Origin: Vallitalea sp.
GTDB taxonomy: Bacteria > Bacillota > Clostridia > Lachnospirales > Vallitaleaceae
Direction: 5' to 3'
Assembly (NCBI GenBank): GCA_025210235.1
Contig: JAOASG010000039.1
Coordinates: 1-53,486, forward strand
DNA length: 53,486 nucleotides
Shown here: piece by piece, positions 25,610 through 36,037 of the stretch
Numbering within the stretch: position 1 is the first letter of the stretch
Layout of the letters: each line of letters begins with the position of its first letter
The notes under the pieces: model-generated
Told to the model about the DNA's origin: nothing
The model's input: the letters and a program-made list of their open reading frames with translations, nothing else
The model's database searches: none
Program-made: the position numbers and the translations under genes

Positions 25610-25614
25610 ATAGT

Positions 25615-25971
25615 TTATATAGTTTTAATTCTAAATATAAAATAATAATATTTTATAATAACAAGAATAATAATAGCTACACGACCTGGAATATTACTCA
25701 TCATTAAAAATGCAATGGCAAGTAGGAGAGAAACAGGAATAAGAATATATAATTTAGTTTTTAAAGTCATTGATCTTGTTTGCTCAAAACTTTCAAGATT
25801 CTTTTTGTATAGCTTGGTTGATTTAAACCAATCATGAAAACGGTCACTACCTTTAGCAAAACAAAATGATGCCAAAAGTAGAAATGGGACTGTAGGCAAT
25901 ATTGGTAATACAACGCCAATAGAACCTATACCTATAAATATAAAACCAAGTATAATAAAAAGTATTTTCAA
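25615..25971 (-). CDS. YbaN/DUF454 family inner-membrane protein
   Basis: 118 residues with three to four membrane helices. The family signature near the N-terminus is clear: GFIFIGIGSIGVVLPILPTV, then PFLLLASFCFAKGSDRFHDW and a helix with TKLYKKNLESF. DUF454 proteins have no proven function but often lie next to heme or iron uptake genes. Here the gene is last in a - strand operon with two ABC half-transporters and a Fur-like site upstream, which fits that habit. A GGAGGTGTCAC site precedes the start. Confidence 0.8.
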   Translation of the reverse strand: MKILFIILGFIFIGIGSIGVVLPILPTVPFLLLASFCFAKGSDRFHDWFKSTKLYKKNLESFEQTRSMTLKTKLYILIPVSLLLAIAFLMMSNIPGRVAIIILVIIKYYYFIFRIKTI

Positions 25972-25995
25972 AGTGACACCTCCGTTATATATCAG

Positions 25996-27660
25996 TTAAC
26001 TTAATCTACCTTTTTCAATTGAATATATTTTTTCTGCAATACCTAAAGTTGATTTTCTATGAGAAACAAGTATAATAGTTCTATCCTCTCTTGCTTCTAG
26101 AAGAGATTTAATAATAATCCCTTCATTTAAACTATCAAGATTACTAGTTGGTTCATCCAAAAGCATAAGAGAAGAAGGGGAGAGAAATGTTCGTGCAATA
26201 CCAATTCTCTGTTTCTCACCTCCAGATAATCTATCACCTAATTCTCCAATAGGTGTATCGTACCCCTTAGGTAGATTAGATATAAAATCATGAATAGATG
26301 CTTTTTTTGCGGCTTCAATAACTTCTTCATAAGAAGCACTAGTATTAGCGATTTTAATATTATTACCTATAGTATCATTGAATAGATGAGTATCTTGTGT
26401 AGCATAACTTTCATTTTGTCTTAAAGACCTAGTATTAATATTTTTAATATCTTCATTACCAAAAAGAATTTCTCCGCTATCTTTATCCCAAAAACGCATA
26501 ATTAATTTTAGAAGAGTAGATTTGCCACAACCACTTTTTCCCAGTATACCTATAATATTACCTTTATTAACAGATAAGGAAATATTATCAAGTATTAATG
26601 TATTATCATAAGAAAAATTAACATTTTTGCAAGTTAGATTATCAAATGTGAAGTCTGTTCCATCAATCTTTTCTTCAACAATAGGTTCTTCTTCTAAAAG
26701 AGTAAGAACACGTTCTCCACTGGCAAGAGTATGTGCTAAATTATTAGATAAGCTACTTAATGCCACTACAGGACCAAATGAGCTAGACATTGCAATAGTA
26801 GCTAGGACTAAATGAGAAAAATCTATTTCACCATATGAATATAAGAAAAAAGATGTAAATAGCATGGAAATAGTAAAAAATATTATAGTAAAATCAGTTA
26901 TTGCAAATGAATTACTTTCTGCTTTTTTTAGCTTGTTTTGAGATGAAGATAACTTTGCCATATTATCTTGAAGTTCGCTGTATCTATCATTTATCTTATT
27001 GTATTGAATTAATTCTCTAACACCTCTTAAACTATCTAACATAAGTGAATTCATTTTACCAACTTCATTACGATATTCAATCCCAGAATATTTTACAACT
27101 TTACTATTAATTATTGGAATTATTGCACCTACAAATATGTATGCTACTATTGCTACTATCCCTAATAATGGATGAAAACTACCAATATACAAGGTCATTA
27201 TTAAAGAAGTAAGAACACCAATAATTATAGGTGAAATAGTGTGTGCATAGAATACTTCCAGAAGCTCTATATCAGAAGTTATAATAGAGATTAGATTACC
27301 TCTATCTTTTCCTTCCAACTTTGCAGGCGATAATATTCTTAGTGCTTTGAAAACTTTATCTCTAATAATTGCAAGAATTTTAAATGCAATATAATGATTA
27401 CAGGCTTGTTCTATGTAGCGTAAAATAGCTCTAATAAATGCACATAATATTAGTAATATACAAAGTGTATTAATAGTAAATGGCATATTATATCCTAAAA
27501 TATTCATGATAGCCATTCCGCCTAGTATAGTTATAGCAGTGGCACATAAATAACCAATAGTTCCCATTATTATTGCTGATAACATAAAATGTATAAGTGG
27601 TTTCACTAGCACTATGAGTTTTAACATTATTTTTGTACTACTTCTTCTAGTTGTGCTCAT
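25996..27660 (-). CDS. ABC transporter half-molecule, CydC/IrtB-like
   Basis: 554 residues. The ATG at 27660 follows AAGGAG with a 9-base gap; the in-frame start at 27681 precedes that site and is rejected. There are six membrane helices in the first 300 residues. Walker A is GKSGCGKST (about residue 370), the signature LSGGEKQRIGIAR (about 480) and Walker B LLDEPTSNLD. It overlaps the end of the upstream partner gene by 14 bases, a clear heterodimer arrangement. In sequence style it falls between CydC-type thiol exporters and siderophore transporters. The Fur-like site favours an iron-linked role. Confidence 0.75.
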   Translation of the reverse strand: MSTTRRSSTKIMLKLIVLVKPLIHFMLSAIIMGTIGYLCATAITILGGMAIMNILGYNMPFTINTLCILLILCAFIRAILRYIEQACNHYIAFKILAIIRDKVFKALRILSPAKLEGKDRGNLISIITSDIELLEVFYAHTISPIIIGVLTSLIMTLYIGSFHPLLGIVAIVAYIFVGAIIPIINSKVVKYSGIEYRNEVGKMNSLMLDSLRGVRELIQYNKINDRYSELQDNMAKLSSSQNKLKKAESNSFAITDFTIIFFTISMLFTSFFLYSYGEIDFSHLVLATIAMSSSFGPVVALSSLSNNLAHTLASGERVLTLLEEEPIVEEKIDGTDFTFDNLTCKNVNFSYDNTLILDNISLSVNKGNIIGILGKSGCGKSTLLKLIMRFWDKDSGEILFGNEDIKNINTRSLRQNESYATQDTHLFNDTIGNNIKIANTSASYEEVIEAAKKASIHDFISNLPKGYDTPIGELGDRLSGGEKQRIGIARTFLSPSSLMLLDEPTSNLDSLNEGIIIKSLLEAREDRTIILVSHRKSTLGIAEKIYSIEKGRLS

Positions 27661-29395
27661 AATTAATAATCTCCTTCCCATAGTTTTCTAGTAATAATTG
27701 CTTTTCATATAGTTTAGAATAGAGTGAATGAGATTTAATTAATTCATTATGAGTTCCTTTTTCAACTATTACGCCATCCTTCATAACAAAAATACAATCA
27801 GCTTTTTTCACATTTGCCAAACGATGAGATATAAGAATTACAGTTTTGGTTCTTGTTAACATATTTATAGCATTCATAATAATATTTTCGCTTTCTACAT
27901 CTATATTAGATGTAGCTTCGTCAAATATGTATATAGGAGTATCATGTAATAAAGCTCTTGCTATTGCAAGTCTCTGTTTTTGTCCTCCAGATAGATTAGA
28001 GCCTTGCTCAGTAAGTTTAGTTTCTAATCCTTTTTCTTGATTAATAAATTCTAATAGATTAACTGCTTCTAGGCTTTGTAGCATTTGTTCTTTTGTTGCA
28101 TTTTTATTACCCATTTTTAAATTATATTCAATCGTACCTTTAAAAATATAGCTATTATGATTTACAAGTGTTATATTTCTCATAAGCGTTTCTTCACTTA
28201 TATGACTAAGCAAAGTATTACCAAATAATATATCTCCAGTATAATTTCTAAGCTTACCTGTTAAAATAGAAGCCAGAGTTGATTTTCCACAGCCACTTTC
28301 ACCAACAAAACAACAAAAATTACTTTCTGGAATTTCTAGATTAATATTTTTTAAAATAACTGATTCCTTATTATAAGAAAAGCTAAGATTTTTAATATGT
28401 ATTGATTTATCAGCATTAATATGTTGATTTTCATTTGATTGAATAGGAACATCAATTATTTTAAATATTTTATCTGCTGCGGCAATACCGTTCATAGCAA
28501 CGTGAAAAAATGATCCAAGTTTCCTCATTGGTAAAAAAAAGTTTGAAGATAATAAGATAATAGATAATACACCAAATAAAGTTATGTTACCTTCCAAGAA
28601 ACCTAATATAGATACAATTATACCAATTCCTGCACCGCCATATGCTACAAAATCCATTATAGAAATAGAATTTAACTGCATAATTAATACACGCATAGTA
28701 GCTTTACGAAATACTTCTGAATTCTGATTCATTTGGGTATGTTTCTCATTATCTGCTTGGTAGATTTTTAAAGTTGTTAAACCTTGTAGATTTTCTAAGA
28801 ACGTATCTCCAAGATCTGTATAGGCAGACCAATACTTGCCTAATAGGCGTTTTGCAAATTTTTGAACACCTATTATAGCTAAAGGTATAATGGGAACACA
28901 AATAAGTAGTATAATAGCTGATGGTAAATGTATCATAGATACAACTATAAAAAGTGTTATAGGTGCTAACACACTATAAAATAGTTGGGGAACATATTGA
29001 GCAAAATACATCTCTAATTGGTCAATACCTTCAACACTAAGTTGTACTGCTTCAGATGTAGAAACAAACTGAGTGTAAGAAACGCCTAACATAGTTAAAT
29101 GATTGTATATTATTTCTCTTAGTGTATTTTTCGCATTTTGAGAACAAGTTGTTGATGAGGTTATTGATAATTTTGTAAATAAAATCCTTAATATAGCACA
29201 TGTAAATATTATTAATGTAGATGGTAAAATAATAGATGTAGCTTTTGTTATATTTGAATAAGCAGTTGCTATAAAGTTACAAATAGTTAGTATAAATACT
29301 ATGTTTGAAATAAGACAAAACCAGTTGAAAACAACGGTTTTTACAATATAATTCATAGAACTCGGTACAAGACTTAATAGTCTTTTATTAAACAT
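27647..29395 (-). CDS. ABC transporter half-molecule, CydD/IrtA-like
   Basis: 582 residues with the start behind AAAAGGAGGG. There are six membrane helices in residues 15-310. Walker A is GESGCGKST (about residue 362), the signature LSGGQKQRLAIARA (about 463) and Walker B IFDEATSNIDVES. It is the first gene of a three-gene - strand operon with 25996 and 25615. Transcription would start from the promoter at 29461-29489 with its adjacent Fur-like box. It faces the AraC-controlled transport operon and may belong to the same iron response. Confidence 0.75.
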   Translation of the reverse strand: MFNKRLLSLVPSSMNYIVKTVVFNWFCLISNIVFILTICNFIATAYSNITKATSIILPSTLIIFTCAILRILFTKLSITSSTTCSQNAKNTLREIIYNHLTMLGVSYTQFVSTSEAVQLSVEGIDQLEMYFAQYVPQLFYSVLAPITLFIVVSMIHLPSAIILLICVPIIPLAIIGVQKFAKRLLGKYWSAYTDLGDTFLENLQGLTTLKIYQADNEKHTQMNQNSEVFRKATMRVLIMQLNSISIMDFVAYGGAGIGIIVSILGFLEGNITLFGVLSIILLSSNFFLPMRKLGSFFHVAMNGIAAADKIFKIIDVPIQSNENQHINADKSIHIKNLSFSYNKESVILKNINLEIPESNFCCFVGESGCGKSTLASILTGKLRNYTGDILFGNTLLSHISEETLMRNITLVNHNSYIFKGTIEYNLKMGNKNATKEQMLQSLEAVNLLEFINQEKGLETKLTEQGSNLSGGQKQRLAIARALLHDTPIYIFDEATSNIDVESENIIMNAINMLTRTKTVILISHRLANVKKADCIFVMKDGVIVEKGTHNELIKSHSLYSKLYEKQLLLENYGKEIINYEHN

Positions 29396-29460
29396 AAAAA
29401 AACACCCTCCTTTTGATATATGATTATAATTAAATTATCAAAATGGGTAAATTCAATTTT

Positions 29461-29518
29461 ATTTTATAATGTTTTATATTAAATGTCAATAGATAAATGA
29501 TACTGATTATCATAATTG
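29461..29518 (-). promoter_or_regulatory. Promoter of the iron-type ABC operon with Fur-box-like site
   Basis: On the - strand a -35 box TTGACA (29489-29484), a 17-base spacer and a -10 box TAAAAT (29466-29461) form a near-consensus promoter. Just upstream, 29498-29516 reads TGATACTGATTATCATAAT, close to the Fur 19-mer GATAATGATAATCATTATC. The site sits above rather than over the -35 box, so repression would need extension of the Fur complex, or it may serve another start. Confidence 0.65.
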
Positions 29519-29618
29519 TTTTGTAAAAAAGTTATTAGAATTAAGATTAATAGTAATCAAATTCATAAACAACCCAAATTTTAATAAAAAATCTATTCCA
29601 TTTTTAATAAAAACAGTG

Positions 29619-29661
29619 TATAATATAACAAGTTGAAAAAGCGTGCCGTAGCACGCTTTTT
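29619..29661 (+). promoter_or_regulatory. Promoter followed at once by a terminator hairpin (possible attenuator)
   Basis: A -10 box TATAAT (29619-29624, preceded by GTG) would start transcription near 29631. Immediately after comes a textbook terminator, AAAAAGCGTGC-CGTA-GCACGCTTTTT (29636-29661). The ABC-F start is 50 bases downstream. Either this ends leftover transcription, or it is a leader attenuator for the ABC-F gene, as known for other ABC-F genes. No leader peptide is evident. Confidence 0.55.
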
Positions 29662-29674
29662 ATATGTGAATTAA

Positions 29675-31330
<1,656 letters not shown>

Positions 31331-31396
31331 TTAGATATATTATTAATAAAATGATAATAATAAATATATGTTATTATTACGAAATTTCTCTGTAGA

Positions 31397-31423
31397 TGTA
31401 TAGGGTAATTATTACTCTATACA
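31397..31423. promoter_or_regulatory. Inverted repeat upstream of cvfB
   Basis: TGTATAG (31397-31403) is repeated inverted as CTATACA (31417-31423), and the inner bases GGTAAT/ATTACT nearly pair too. There is no T run, so an operator is as likely as a terminator for the ABC-F gene. Confidence 0.4.
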
Positions 31424-31493
31424 TTATAATATATTATCATTATGCTTATTAGTTCTTGCAAAAAAGATAAAATAATAAAAAGTAGGTGACTAT

Positions 31494-32390
31494 ATGATAC
31501 AACTAGGTAAAGTGCAATTATTAACAGTAGAAAGATTATCACCAATAGGAATATTCCTTACTAGTGATAATGATGTAATTGAAGATACTTCAAGTGGATT
31601 TATTACTGATAATTATTTAGAAGAAAAAGATAATAAGAAAAAACTTGAGGTACTATTGCCAAAGAAACAAGTGCCAGAAGGTATTAAAGTTGGGCATAAA
31701 TTGGAAGTATTCATATACAAAGATTCCAAAGATAGACCAATAGCAACAACAAGAAAGCCTAAAATAGTTTTAGGTGAATTAGTACCACTTAGGGTGGTAC
31801 AAGATACTAGAATAGGTGCTTTTATGGATTGGGGGCTTGAGAGAGACTTATTCTTACCTTTTAGAGAACAAACTACTAAAATCAAAATTAATAATGAATA
31901 TTTAGTAGCATTATATGTAGATAAAAGTAAAAGACTATGTGCAACTATGGATGTATATAAACATTTATCAAATAAATCACCATATGATCAAGAGGATATG
32001 GTAAAAGGTATTGTAATAAGTGTTAATGATAATGTGGGTGCTTTTGTTGCCGTAGATAATAAATATCATGGATTAATTCCTAAAAATGAACTGTTTGGAA
32101 ATATTAATTGTGGAGATATGATTGAAGGTAGAGTTACAAAAGTTAGAGAAGATGGTAAGTTAAATATTAGTCTTAGAGCAAAAGCATATCTTCAAATGGA
32201 CAAAGATTCACAGATAATATTAGATAAGATGGCAAAAAATGGTGGTAAATTACCTCTTAACGATAAAAGTTCACCAGATAAAATAAAAGCAGAACTAAAT
32301 ATGAGTAAGAATGCTTTTAAAAGAGCTGTTGGAAGATTATTTAAAGAAAGAAAAATTAAATTTGTAGGTAATGGAATAGAAAAAATATAA
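31494..32390 (+). CDS. cvfB: CvfB-type S1 RNA-binding protein
   Basis: 298 residues. An S1-like first domain, a second S1 repeat (LVPLRVVQDTRIGAFMDWGL, residues 95-155), a third S1 domain (GIVISVNDNVGAFVAVDNK, then GLIPKNELFG) and a C-terminal winged helix (KIKAELNMSKNAFKRAVGRL, then FKERKIKF) match the conserved virulence factor B/YitL family. CvfB binds RNA and affects virulence gene expression in staphylococci; its role here is unknown. The start ATG follows TAGGTGA. A palindromic terminator lies just after the gene, shared with the convergent azoreductase. Confidence 0.85.
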   Translation: MIQLGKVQLLTVERLSPIGIFLTSDNDVIEDTSSGFITDNYLEEKDNKKKLEVLLPKKQVPEGIKVGHKLEVFIYKDSKDRPIATTRKPKIVLGELVPLRVVQDTRIGAFMDWGLERDLFLPFREQTTKIKINNEYLVALYVDKSKRLCATMDVYKHLSNKSPYDQEDMVKGIVISVNDNVGAFVAVDNKYHGLIPKNELFGNINCGDMIEGRVTKVREDGKLNISLRAKAYLQMDKDSQIILDKMAKNGGKLPLNDKSSPDKIKAELNMSKNAFKRAVGRLFKERKIKFVGNGIEKI

Positions 32391-32399
32391 ATAATTGAA

Positions 32400-32443
32400 G
32401 GGGCTATCTTGTTTACATTAAAAATGTATTATAAGACAGCCCC
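32400..32443. terminator. Bidirectional terminator from MITE ends
   Basis: GGGGCTATCTT pairs with AAGACAGCCCC, and inner ACATT pairs with AATGT. The arms match the MITE terminal repeats at 51844 and 52036, so this is probably a collapsed element used as a terminator by the convergent genes. Confidence 0.75.
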
Positions 32444-32450
32444 GTATAGT

Positions 32451-33107
32451 TTAGAAATAGTCTATCATATCATCAATATCTTCTATTGCATTTTGAATAG
32501 CTTGTTCTCGTCCAATAGATTTCATATCAACGCCTTCTACCAGTATTTTATCAAATTTCTTAATACCTAGAAACTTGAATATATCATGTAAATAGGTGAG
32601 CCCATGATTAACTTTTCTTGATAATAGTAGTGGAATATCTCCACCAGAAGATTGAATATAAACCATTTTTCTTATTTTATTATCTAGTAGCCCTTCTACC
32701 TTTTTATTTGCTGTGTCAACATTAATAACTTTCCCATTTTGAATAATACAGTCAAGATACTGTTTTAACATTGAAGGAAAAAACACATTCCACATGGGGG
32801 CTGCTATAACATATTTATCAGCCTTTAGAAACTGATCACATAGCTGATTTATTCTAGTTACTTGATTTTTCTCGTCATCAGATAATTTTTCAAACTCTTC
32901 CCCATGTACTAAAGTTGCTCTTGATGTAAATAGTTTATAATTAACTCTTGGAATATCATCACGATATAAGTCAAGCTCTTCTATAGTATCATCACTATGA
33001 AGTTGTTTATATTTATCAATAAATATACGCCCAACGGTTTTACTTGTAGATAGATGTTCTGGTTTAGAATTTACGGTTATATATAATACAGTTGCTATAG
33101 TAATCAC
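32451..33107 (-). CDS. azoR: FMN-dependent NADH-azoreductase
   Basis: About 215 residues, flavodoxin fold. It reduces azo dyes and quinones using NADH and FMN. ITVNSKPEHLSTSKTVGRIF at the N-terminus, AAPMWNVFFPSMLKQYLDCI (residues about 95-115) and the Gly-rich IQSSGGD segment fit the AzoR family. The start is uncertain. The outermost GTG at 33107 overlaps its own AAGGAG site and cannot be used with it. An ATA codon at 33098 lies 8 bases after that site and gives the family-like opening (M)ATVLYIT. A non-standard ATA start is thus the best fit, otherwise ATT at 33104. Confidence 0.85.
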   Translation of the reverse strand: MITIATVLYITVNSKPEHLSTSKTVGRIFIDKYKQLHSDDTIEELDLYRDDIPRVNYKLFTSRATLVHGEEFEKLSDDEKNQVTRINQLCDQFLKADKYVIAAPMWNVFFPSMLKQYLDCIIQNGKVINVDTANKKVEGLLDNKIRKMVYIQSSGGDIPLLLSRKVNHGLTYLHDIFKFLGIKKFDKILVEGVDMKSIGREQAIQNAIEDIDDMIDYF

Positions 33108-33222
33108 TCCTTAAATAATGACTTGTATATAATTGCTTATAATTATAGTTTGAGGAATAAATACTATTTTTAAACATAATTAATAGATAAATTATTAGTC
33201 TACTTAGATCATTATGTGAAGT

Positions 33223-34398
33223 TTAACGTTTTTTTGTAAATAATCCAAATGTGGCAATTAATATTCCACAGCCAATAACAATGAAAGTATAATTTTTAAG
33301 TGTTTGAGAAAGATACCCAAAAGTTACATTTCCAATAGGCATAAGTATGCCAACTATAGTGAATATGACAGCAAATACTCTGCCTAAGTATTTCTCATCA
33401 CAATAAGATTGAACATAAGTGAAAAACAAAACATTAAATCTTGACAAAAAGTAGCCAAATAAAAATACTGATATTAATAAAAAGTAACTATGAGGATAAA
33501 CTGCAATAGCCAAACAAATACCTTGAGGTATAGTTGCTTTTACAATATCATTTAACTCAACAATTTTTTTCTTAGATAAATATATGAACAACGAAGCAAC
33601 AATTGCTCCAGCTGCTTCAAAACTAAGAGCTATACCATATAGTTTAGAATCATTAAGAACTACTTCACTATAATAAGGCAACAAAACATTGTATCCAGAA
33701 AGAAAAAAATTAGTAATCATAGCAAATATAATTAATTTGAACAATATTACATTAGATTTTAAATAATGAAAACCGTCTTTTATATTATCAAATATATCGC
33801 CAAAAGAAGTCTTCTTATTATTTTCTACACTATACGTATAGTCAATAAACATTTCACTTATAGATGATATAAGAAAGCTTATGCCATTTGCAATAAATAA
33901 TGTTTTAATAGTTATAAAATCTAGACTTAATAAATAAGCAGTAAGAGCAGGTGCTATAATTTTCACCAATTCACTAAGATTAGATAATATAGCATTTGTT
34001 TTTTTAATAGTATCTTTTGATATAATTGCTGGTACTAATGCTCTGAGTGATGGAGAAAATAAAGAACTACATATTGCCATAGTAATATTAACAACTATAA
34101 TTAATGGAATATAAATTCTATTAACATTAACAAAGATGGCAAATAGAATGCAGACTAAGCCACTGATTAAATCGGTTATAACAATTATTCTTTTCTTATC
34201 TCTAGTATCCGCAAGATACCCAGAAATAAAATTAAATAGCAACATAGGGATATGTGTAATAGCATTAACCCATCCTAGCAATGCTGCATTATGACTTATA
34301 GAAATTAACCAACTATTAAGAGCAATTCTATGTATACTACTTCCAATCTTTGATACTATATTTCCTGTAACTAAAAGTATATTATTTTTATATTTCAT
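33223..34398 (-). CDS. MFS transporter
   Basis: 391 residues with about twelve membrane helices. The MFS signature after helix 2 is visible (GYLADTRDKKRIIVITDLIS, residues about 61-80). The N-terminal VTGNIVSKIGSSIHRIALNS and a long central loop near residue 190 (YTYSVENNKKTSFGDIFDN) recall the DHA3-like drug/macrolide efflux branch. The substrate is unknown. The start follows GAGGTGATAAT. It is read divergently from the HTH-TPR regulator at 34642, which may control it. Confidence 0.8.
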   Translation of the reverse strand: MKYKNNILLVTGNIVSKIGSSIHRIALNSWLISISHNAALLGWVNAITHIPMLLFNFISGYLADTRDKKRIIVITDLISGLVCILFAIFVNVNRIYIPLIIVVNITMAICSSLFSPSLRALVPAIISKDTIKKTNAILSNLSELVKIIAPALTAYLLSLDFITIKTLFIANGISFLISSISEMFIDYTYSVENNKKTSFGDIFDNIKDGFHYLKSNVILFKLIIFAMITNFFLSGYNVLLPYYSEVVLNDSKLYGIALSFEAAGAIVASLFIYLSKKKIVELNDIVKATIPQGICLAIAVYPHSYFLLISVFLFGYFLSRFNVLFFTYVQSYCDEKYLGRVFAVIFTIVGILMPIGNVTFGYLSQTLKNYTFIVIGCGILIATFGLFTKKR

Positions 34399-34532
34399 AT
34401 ATTATCACCTCTATTTATTTAATAAATAAGTACATTCAAATAGCTATAAGAAGATACATTCTTTATATATAATTTTAAAAGGTAATAATAAAAATAGCAA
34501 AGTAAATGAGTTGAATAATATAGTTGCATTAA

Positions 34533-34561
34533 TTGACTTAAACTGAATTTACATATATAAT
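34533..34561 (+). promoter_or_regulatory. Promoter of the HTH-TPR regulator
   Basis: TTGACT (34533-34538), a 17-base spacer and TATAAT (34556-34561). A transcript would carry a leader of about 70 bases before the ATG at 34642. Confidence 0.75.
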
Positions 34562-34641
34562 TTGACTAGATTTGGTGAATGAATATTCTAATATATAACT
34601 TAAAATAAAATATTATTTATTACGTTCTTTGGAGGTTGATT

Positions 34642-35913
34642 ATGAAAGGTTGCGTGCAAGTATTCGATAAAGAAATAGAATATGATTTTTTATCAGGATG
34701 GATAAAATTTAATAGATTGCAAAACGGATATTCTCAAGATGCATTAGCTTACGGAATATGTTCCAAAAGTCATTTAAGTTATTTTGAAAATGGTAAGAAA
34801 ACTTTAAGAGGAGAAATTATAGAATTATTATTAAAAAAATTAGATATACATGAAATATCGGAAATTGAGAATATAGGTAAACTAAGACAAAAATTCTATA
34901 CTATGATGCTTATGGTTGAAACTTATAATTTTGAAGAAGCAACTAATATATATAATGAACTATTAGAAATGGAAGATATTATTAAAATATCGCCGTATAA
35001 TATTGAATATAAAATATATCAATTGCTCTATAATGCTTTTGTATTAAGAGAAAGTTATAATACTCTGAAACAAGATATAAAAGCTATAGATAATATATAT
35101 TCTTCTTTAACAAAAGAATTAAAATATATCTTTTTATTTGTATCAGCAAATGTTATTTATAGATATAAAAGTCATGAGGAAGGAATAGAGAAATTAGAAA
35201 AAGCAATGACTATTAAAAAAACTCCTTGGGCTAATTATATTCTAGGGTTTACTTATTGTTTTAATGATAGGCAATTAGAGGGCATATATTACTTGGAGAA
35301 AGCATTAGAAAGTTATGAAAAAAATGGTTATTATAAAAATGCTATGTGGTGTCATAATTATCTTGGAGTAAGTCATTGTGCATTAAAACATTATAATAAA
35401 GGTGAATATCATTTAATAACCGCATTAAATGGAGCTAAGCATTTTGATATTAAAAACATATATTGGCATCTATATACTAATTTTTCTTATCTATATTTTT
35501 ATAAAAAAGACTATGAAAAATCTTTAACTTATGCAAAAAAAGCTATGGATCTAAAGAAACACCCGCTTCTTCCTGCATATAATTACGCAGAAGCGTGCTA
35601 TCATCTTAATAAAATGGATGAGGTAGATGCTATATTTGAAAAGTACTTAGTTGATGAGTATAAAGAATCAATTTATTATCCTTTTCTAGAGTTTTTACAA
35701 CTAAAAATTTACCATATTAATGAAGATATATTTTATAAAAGAACTAAAGAGATATTAGAATATTATAATGAAAACAATCACACAGATATATTGAGAGATA
35801 TAAGGTTAGGTCTTATTGAACATTTAGAAAGAAAGAGAAAGTATAAGGAAGCAACTATTATATATAAAAAATTACTATCTATGGATGATAAAATTACATT
35901 AATTGATGAGTAA
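34642..35913 (+). CDS. XRE-type HTH regulator with TPR repeats (RNPP-like)
   Basis: 423 residues. The ATG at 34642 follows TTTGGAGG (34628-34635); the TTG two codons earlier is rejected. Residues 17-60 are a helix-turn-helix (FLSGWIKFNRLQNGYSQDAL, then SKSHLSYFENGKKT). The rest is helical with several TPR-like pairs (PWANYILGFTYCFND, WCHNYLGVSHCALKHYNKGE, HLYTNFSYLYFYKKDYEKSL, YNYAEACYHLNKMDEVDAIF). This is the layout of peptide-sensing RNPP regulators (PlcR, PrgX, Rap-like). No small exported-peptide gene is obvious next to it. The divergent MFS gene is a possible target. Confidence 0.75.
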   Translation: MKGCVQVFDKEIEYDFLSGWIKFNRLQNGYSQDALAYGICSKSHLSYFENGKKTLRGEIIELLLKKLDIHEISEIENIGKLRQKFYTMMLMVETYNFEEATNIYNELLEMEDIIKISPYNIEYKIYQLLYNAFVLRESYNTLKQDIKAIDNIYSSLTKELKYIFLFVSANVIYRYKSHEEGIEKLEKAMTIKKTPWANYILGFTYCFNDRQLEGIYYLEKALESYEKNGYYKNAMWCHNYLGVSHCALKHYNKGEYHLITALNGAKHFDIKNIYWHLYTNFSYLYFYKKDYEKSLTYAKKAMDLKKHPLLPAYNYAEACYHLNKMDEVDAIFEKYLVDEYKESIYYPFLEFLQLKIYHINEDIFYKRTKEILEYYNENNHTDILRDIRLGLIEHLERKRKYKEATIIYKKLLSMDDKITLIDE

Positions 35914-35956
35914 TAGTTTTAGAAAAAAATTTTATTAGATAATAGTACAAAAGATT

Positions 35957-36014
35957 TTGACATAAATGGTTATACTATTATATAATGAAATTAGCTAAAA
36001 CAAATATTAGCTAA
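35957..36014 (+). promoter_or_regulatory. Promoter with twin palindromic operators for the Phd-Uma2 gene
   Basis: TTGACA (35957-35962), an 18-base spacer and TATAAT (35981-35986). Two identical perfect palindromes TTAGCTAA follow at 35991-35998 and 36007-36014, 16 bases apart, inside a direct repeat ATTAGCTAAAA. They cover the start site, which would suit repression by the gene's own Phd-like domain. Confidence 0.65.
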
Positions 36015-36037
36015 AATATAAACTGGATGGTGATTAT

